From JBCDGZ01 sp038750655 (GTDB lineage: Bacteria; Bacteroidota; Bacteroidia; Chitinophagales; Saprospiraceae), in contig JBCDGZ010000164.1 of the NCBI GenBank assembly GCA_038750655.1, forward strand, positions 1 through 14,414: a stretch of 14,414 nucleotides of DNA. The letters run 5' to 3'. Below the pieces are notes generated by a model that saw only the letters and a program-made list of their open reading frames with translations, was not told where the DNA came from and did no database searches. The position numbers were made by a program, and so were the translations under genes. Shown here piece after piece: positions 12,194 to 14,414 of this stretch. Position 1 is the first letter of the stretch; the number at the start of each line of letters is the position of its first letter.

Positions 12194-13281
12194 ATCATCA
12201 ATATATTCCATCCGCTGTCCAGTTGCTGCAAGCATTGATTGCGACGCCCTCTTTTTCGCGGGAGGAGGAGCGGACGGCCGCGCAGATTGAGCAGTTTCTG
12301 CGGCGAGCGAGGGTAGCCTACAAGCAGCAGGATAATAATGTTTGGGCGACTTCAAAATATTGGAAAGAAGGACGGCCGGTGCTGCTACTCAATTCGCACC
12401 ATGATACGGTGAAGCCGGTGGAGAGCTGGCAGCGGGACCCCTTTGAGGCGAAGCTGGAAGGAGAGCGTTTGTATGGGCTGGGCAGCAATGATGCGGGGGC
12501 TTCGCTGGTCGCGTTGATAGCGACTTTTCTGCATTTTTATGAGGTGAAGGATTTGCCGTTTAACTTGATTTTGGCGGCAACGGCGGAGGAGGAAATCTCG
12601 GGGGCCAAAGGCATTGCGGCGCTGCTGCCGGAGCTGGGGCCTATTGATTGTGGGATTGTGGGAGAGCCGACGCAGTTGCAGATGGCGGTGGCAGAAAAGG
12701 GACTGATGGTGGTGGATGGACTGGCGCGGGGGCAAGCCGGGCACGCTGCTCGACAAGAGGGAGAAAATGCATTGTACAAGGCGATGGAGGCTATACAGCA
12801 ACTTCAGCAATTCCAATTCCATAAAACGTCTGATCTTCTCGGCCCCACCTTACTGCAAATCACCCAAATTCAGGCGGGACATCAGCATAATGTGGTGCCC
12901 GATCGGTGCAGCTTTGTTATTGATATTCGAACCAACGAGCAGTACAGCAATCAAGAAGTGTTGAAGCTCTTGCAAGAAAAGGTCAAGGTGGAGTTGAAAG
13001 CCCGTTCTTTTCGACTCAACTCTTCATACATCGCATTGGATCATCCATTGGTCCAGCAGGGGAAAAAACTCGGGATGTCTACTTTTGGCTCCCCGACCCT
13101 TTCAGATCAAGCCCTAATGCCCTTCCCCACCCTCAAGCTAGGCTGCGGCGATTCCGCACGGTCGCATACAGCAGACGAATACATCAACATCACAGAATTA
13201 GAACAAGGGATTAAGACTTATATTCACTTATTGGAGGGCCTGGCCCAAAGCGGACAAGTTCTCCCAAAACACCACTCATGA
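12184..13281 (+). CDS. argE: M20 deacylase, N-acyl-citrulline (or ornithine) deacetylase/desuccinylase
   Basis: This 365-aa zinc metallopeptidase of family M20 removes the acyl group. The first metal ligands are His72 and catalytic Asp74 in NSHHDTVKP. The bridging Asp103 is in LGSNDAGAS. The general base and next ligand, Glu135-Glu136, are in ATAEEEISG. Glu161 is in GEPT and His328 in SHTADEY. The dimerisation domain lies at about 170-280 (GQAGHAA, NVVPDRC). Because the operon has an N-acylornithine carbamoyltransferase, the likely substrate is N-acylcitrulline, giving free citrulline for ArgG. It overlaps argB by 10 bases and argH by 4 (ATGA). Related enzymes include DapE and LysK, but the context favours arginine. 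Confidence 0.93.
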   Translation: MSLNHQYIPSAVQLLQALIATPSFSREEERTAAQIEQFLRRARVAYKQQDNNVWATSKYWKEGRPVLLLNSHHDTVKPVESWQRDPFEAKLEGERLYGLGSNDAGASLVALIATFLHFYEVKDLPFNLILAATAEEEISGAKGIAALLPELGPIDCGIVGEPTQLQMAVAEKGLMVVDGLARGQAGHAARQEGENALYKAMEAIQQLQQFQFHKTSDLLGPTLLQITQIQAGHQHNVVPDRCSFVIDIRTNEQYSNQEVLKLLQEKVKVELKARSFRLNSSYIALDHPLVQQGKKLGMSTFGSPTLSDQALMPFPTLKLGCGDSARSHTADEYINITELEQGIKTYIHLLEGLAQSGQVLPKHHS

Positions 13282-14414
13282 AACTCTGGCAAACCGAACA
13301 GCAGCTGAATCAGGATATTGAAGCCTTTACGATCGGCAGAGATCGAGAGCTGGACTTGCTTCTGGCGCCCTTTGATGTGCAGGGCAGCCTGGCCCACATT
13401 CAAATGTTGGAAAGTGTAGGGCTTTTGGAAAAGAAAGAATTGGCCCCTTTACAAAAAGAACTGCAAAGTATTTATGCCGATACTCAAAACGGGCAATTCG
13501 AAATTGAAGAAGGAGTAGAAGATGTGCATTCGCAGATCGAGTGGATGCTGACGCAACGTTTGGGAGTGGTGGGGAAAAAAATCCACAGCGGTCGCTCCCG
13601 CAACGATCAGGTGCTGGTTGACTTGCGGCTTTTCTTTCGCGCAGAAATTCGCAAAATAGCTCAGGCCAGCCAACAGCTATTTGAAAGCCTCATGGCCCAA
13701 AGCCAGCGATATGAGACGGTACTGATGCCCGGCTATACGCACATGCAAATCGCGATGGTCTCCTCCTTCGGTATGTGGCTGGGCGCTTATGCCGAGTCCT
13801 TAACGGAAGATATGCTACAGCTCCACGCAGCCTATCGCATCATCAACCAAAATCCGCTGGGCTCGGCGGCGGGCTATGGCAGCTCTATGCCGCTGAACCG
13901 TGCAATGACAACCCAACTGCTGGGCTTCGACGAGCTGTGCTACAATTCCATGCACGCACAGATGGGGCGGGGAAAAACCGAACTCTTCCTCAGCTTTTCC
14001 ATTGCCGCTATTGCCCAAACGCTGAACAAACTGGCTATGGATGTTTGCCTTTTTAGCAGTCAAAATTTTGCCTTCATCAGCCTGCCCGAGAGCTTGACAA
14101 CGGGGTCCAGTATTATGCCCCACAAAAAGAATCCCGATGTCTTCGAACTGATTCGCGGACGCTGCAACCAGCTCCTGGCCTTGCCCCAACAAATAGGGAT
14201 GCTTTGCAGCAATCTGCCTTCGGGCTACCACCGGGATTACCAGCTGCTCAAAGAAGTTATTTTTCCAGCATTACAACAACTTAAAGATTGTCTGAAAATG
14301 ACCCAACTCGGCATAGAGCAGCTTTCGATCAATACGCAAATACTGGATGATCCTAAATACCGCTACCTCTATAGTGTCGAGCTGGTCAACGAGGAAGTCA
14401 TCAAGGGGTTGCCC
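13278..14414 (+). CDS. argH: argininosuccinate lyase (3' end beyond window)
   Basis: This fumarase-superfamily enzyme splits argininosuccinate into arginine and fumarate, the last step. The frame opens at ATG 13278 (MKLWQTEQQLNQDIEAFTIG) and stays open for 379 codons to the window end; about 60-80 residues should be missing compared with the usual length. Motifs are DVQGSLAHIQML (33-44), SGRSRNDQVLVDLRL (104-118), PGYTHMQIA with the conserved His155 (151-159), and the superfamily signature GSSIMPHKKNPD (276-287) with the catalytic serine loop. Near the cut, YLYSVELVN precedes the conserved C-terminal region. It is coupled to argE by an ATGA overlap and is the last gene seen of the operon. Confidence 0.96.
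   Translation, partial: MKLWQTEQQLNQDIEAFTIGRDRELDLLLAPFDVQGSLAHIQMLESVGLLEKKELAPLQKELQSIYADTQNGQFEIEEGVEDVHSQIEWMLTQRLGVVGKKIHSGRSRNDQVLVDLRLFFRAEIRKIAQASQQLFESLMAQSQRYETVLMPGYTHMQIAMVSSFGMWLGAYAESLTEDMLQLHAAYRIINQNPLGSAAGYGSSMPLNRAMTTQLLGFDELCYNSMHAQMGRGKTELFLSFSIAAIAQTLNKLAMDVCLFSSQNFAFISLPESLTTGSSIMPHKKNPDVFELIRGRCNQLLALPQQIGMLCSNLPSGYHRDYQLLKEVIFPALQQLKDCLKMTQLGIEQLSINTQILDDPKYRYLYSVELVNEEVIKGLP

Overview
The window looks like chromosomal DNA of a Bacteroidota, probably near Saprospiraceae (Lewinella/Haliscomenobacter type). This is inferred from several things. Promoters fit the Bacteroidetes pattern TTG-N19/20-TAnnTTTG. The arginine cluster has the Bacteroidetes gene set with an N-acylornithine carbamoyltransferase in place of OTCase. 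The PadR and PspC-domain proteins are of Bacteroidetes type, and no clear Shine-Dalgarno sequences were seen. I had no database access, so all family calls rest on motifs and remembered homologues.

Layout. 1-582: intergenic DNA with an 8-bp tandem repeat, a small doubtful minus-strand ORF with its own consensus promoter, and a dense operator region (four AGTACTA boxes and a 25-bp interrupted palindrome) over the padR promoter. 583-3126: padR overlapping a PspC-domain membrane gene, which is broken into two frames at an A10 run and is restored to 730 codons by one -1 shift. 3133-3804 (minus): a lone TrpF-like phosphoribosylanthranilate isomerase, convergent with the PspC gene. 4021-5818 (minus): PII protein then Amt ammonium transporter, with a good intrinsic terminator after amt.

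6021-14414: a plus-strand arginine operon: promoter, leader peptide, GNAT acyltransferase, argG, argC, argD, argF', argB, argE, argH (cut by the window end). Genes are tightly packed or overlapping except at argF'-argB. That 228-bp gap holds an element with about 40-bp imperfect terminal inverted repeats and heptamer arrays. The pathway runs glutamate -> N-acylglutamate (GNAT) -> ArgB -> ArgC -> ArgD -> N-acylornithine -> ArgF' -> N-acylcitrulline -> ArgE -> citrulline -> ArgG -> ArgH -> arginine.

The most interesting item is the start of the arginine operon. Seven bases after a consensus -7 box lies a 25-codon ORF (6059-6136) with six arginines in its last nine residues, ending TRVRRSRRRP. 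Its stop codon sits inside a GC-rich palindrome. It is followed by two mutually exclusive hairpins, the second with a U-rich tail. This has the anatomy of an arginine-sensing transcription attenuator with a leaderless, or nearly leaderless, leader peptide. I do not recall such a system being described for arginine in Bacteroidota.
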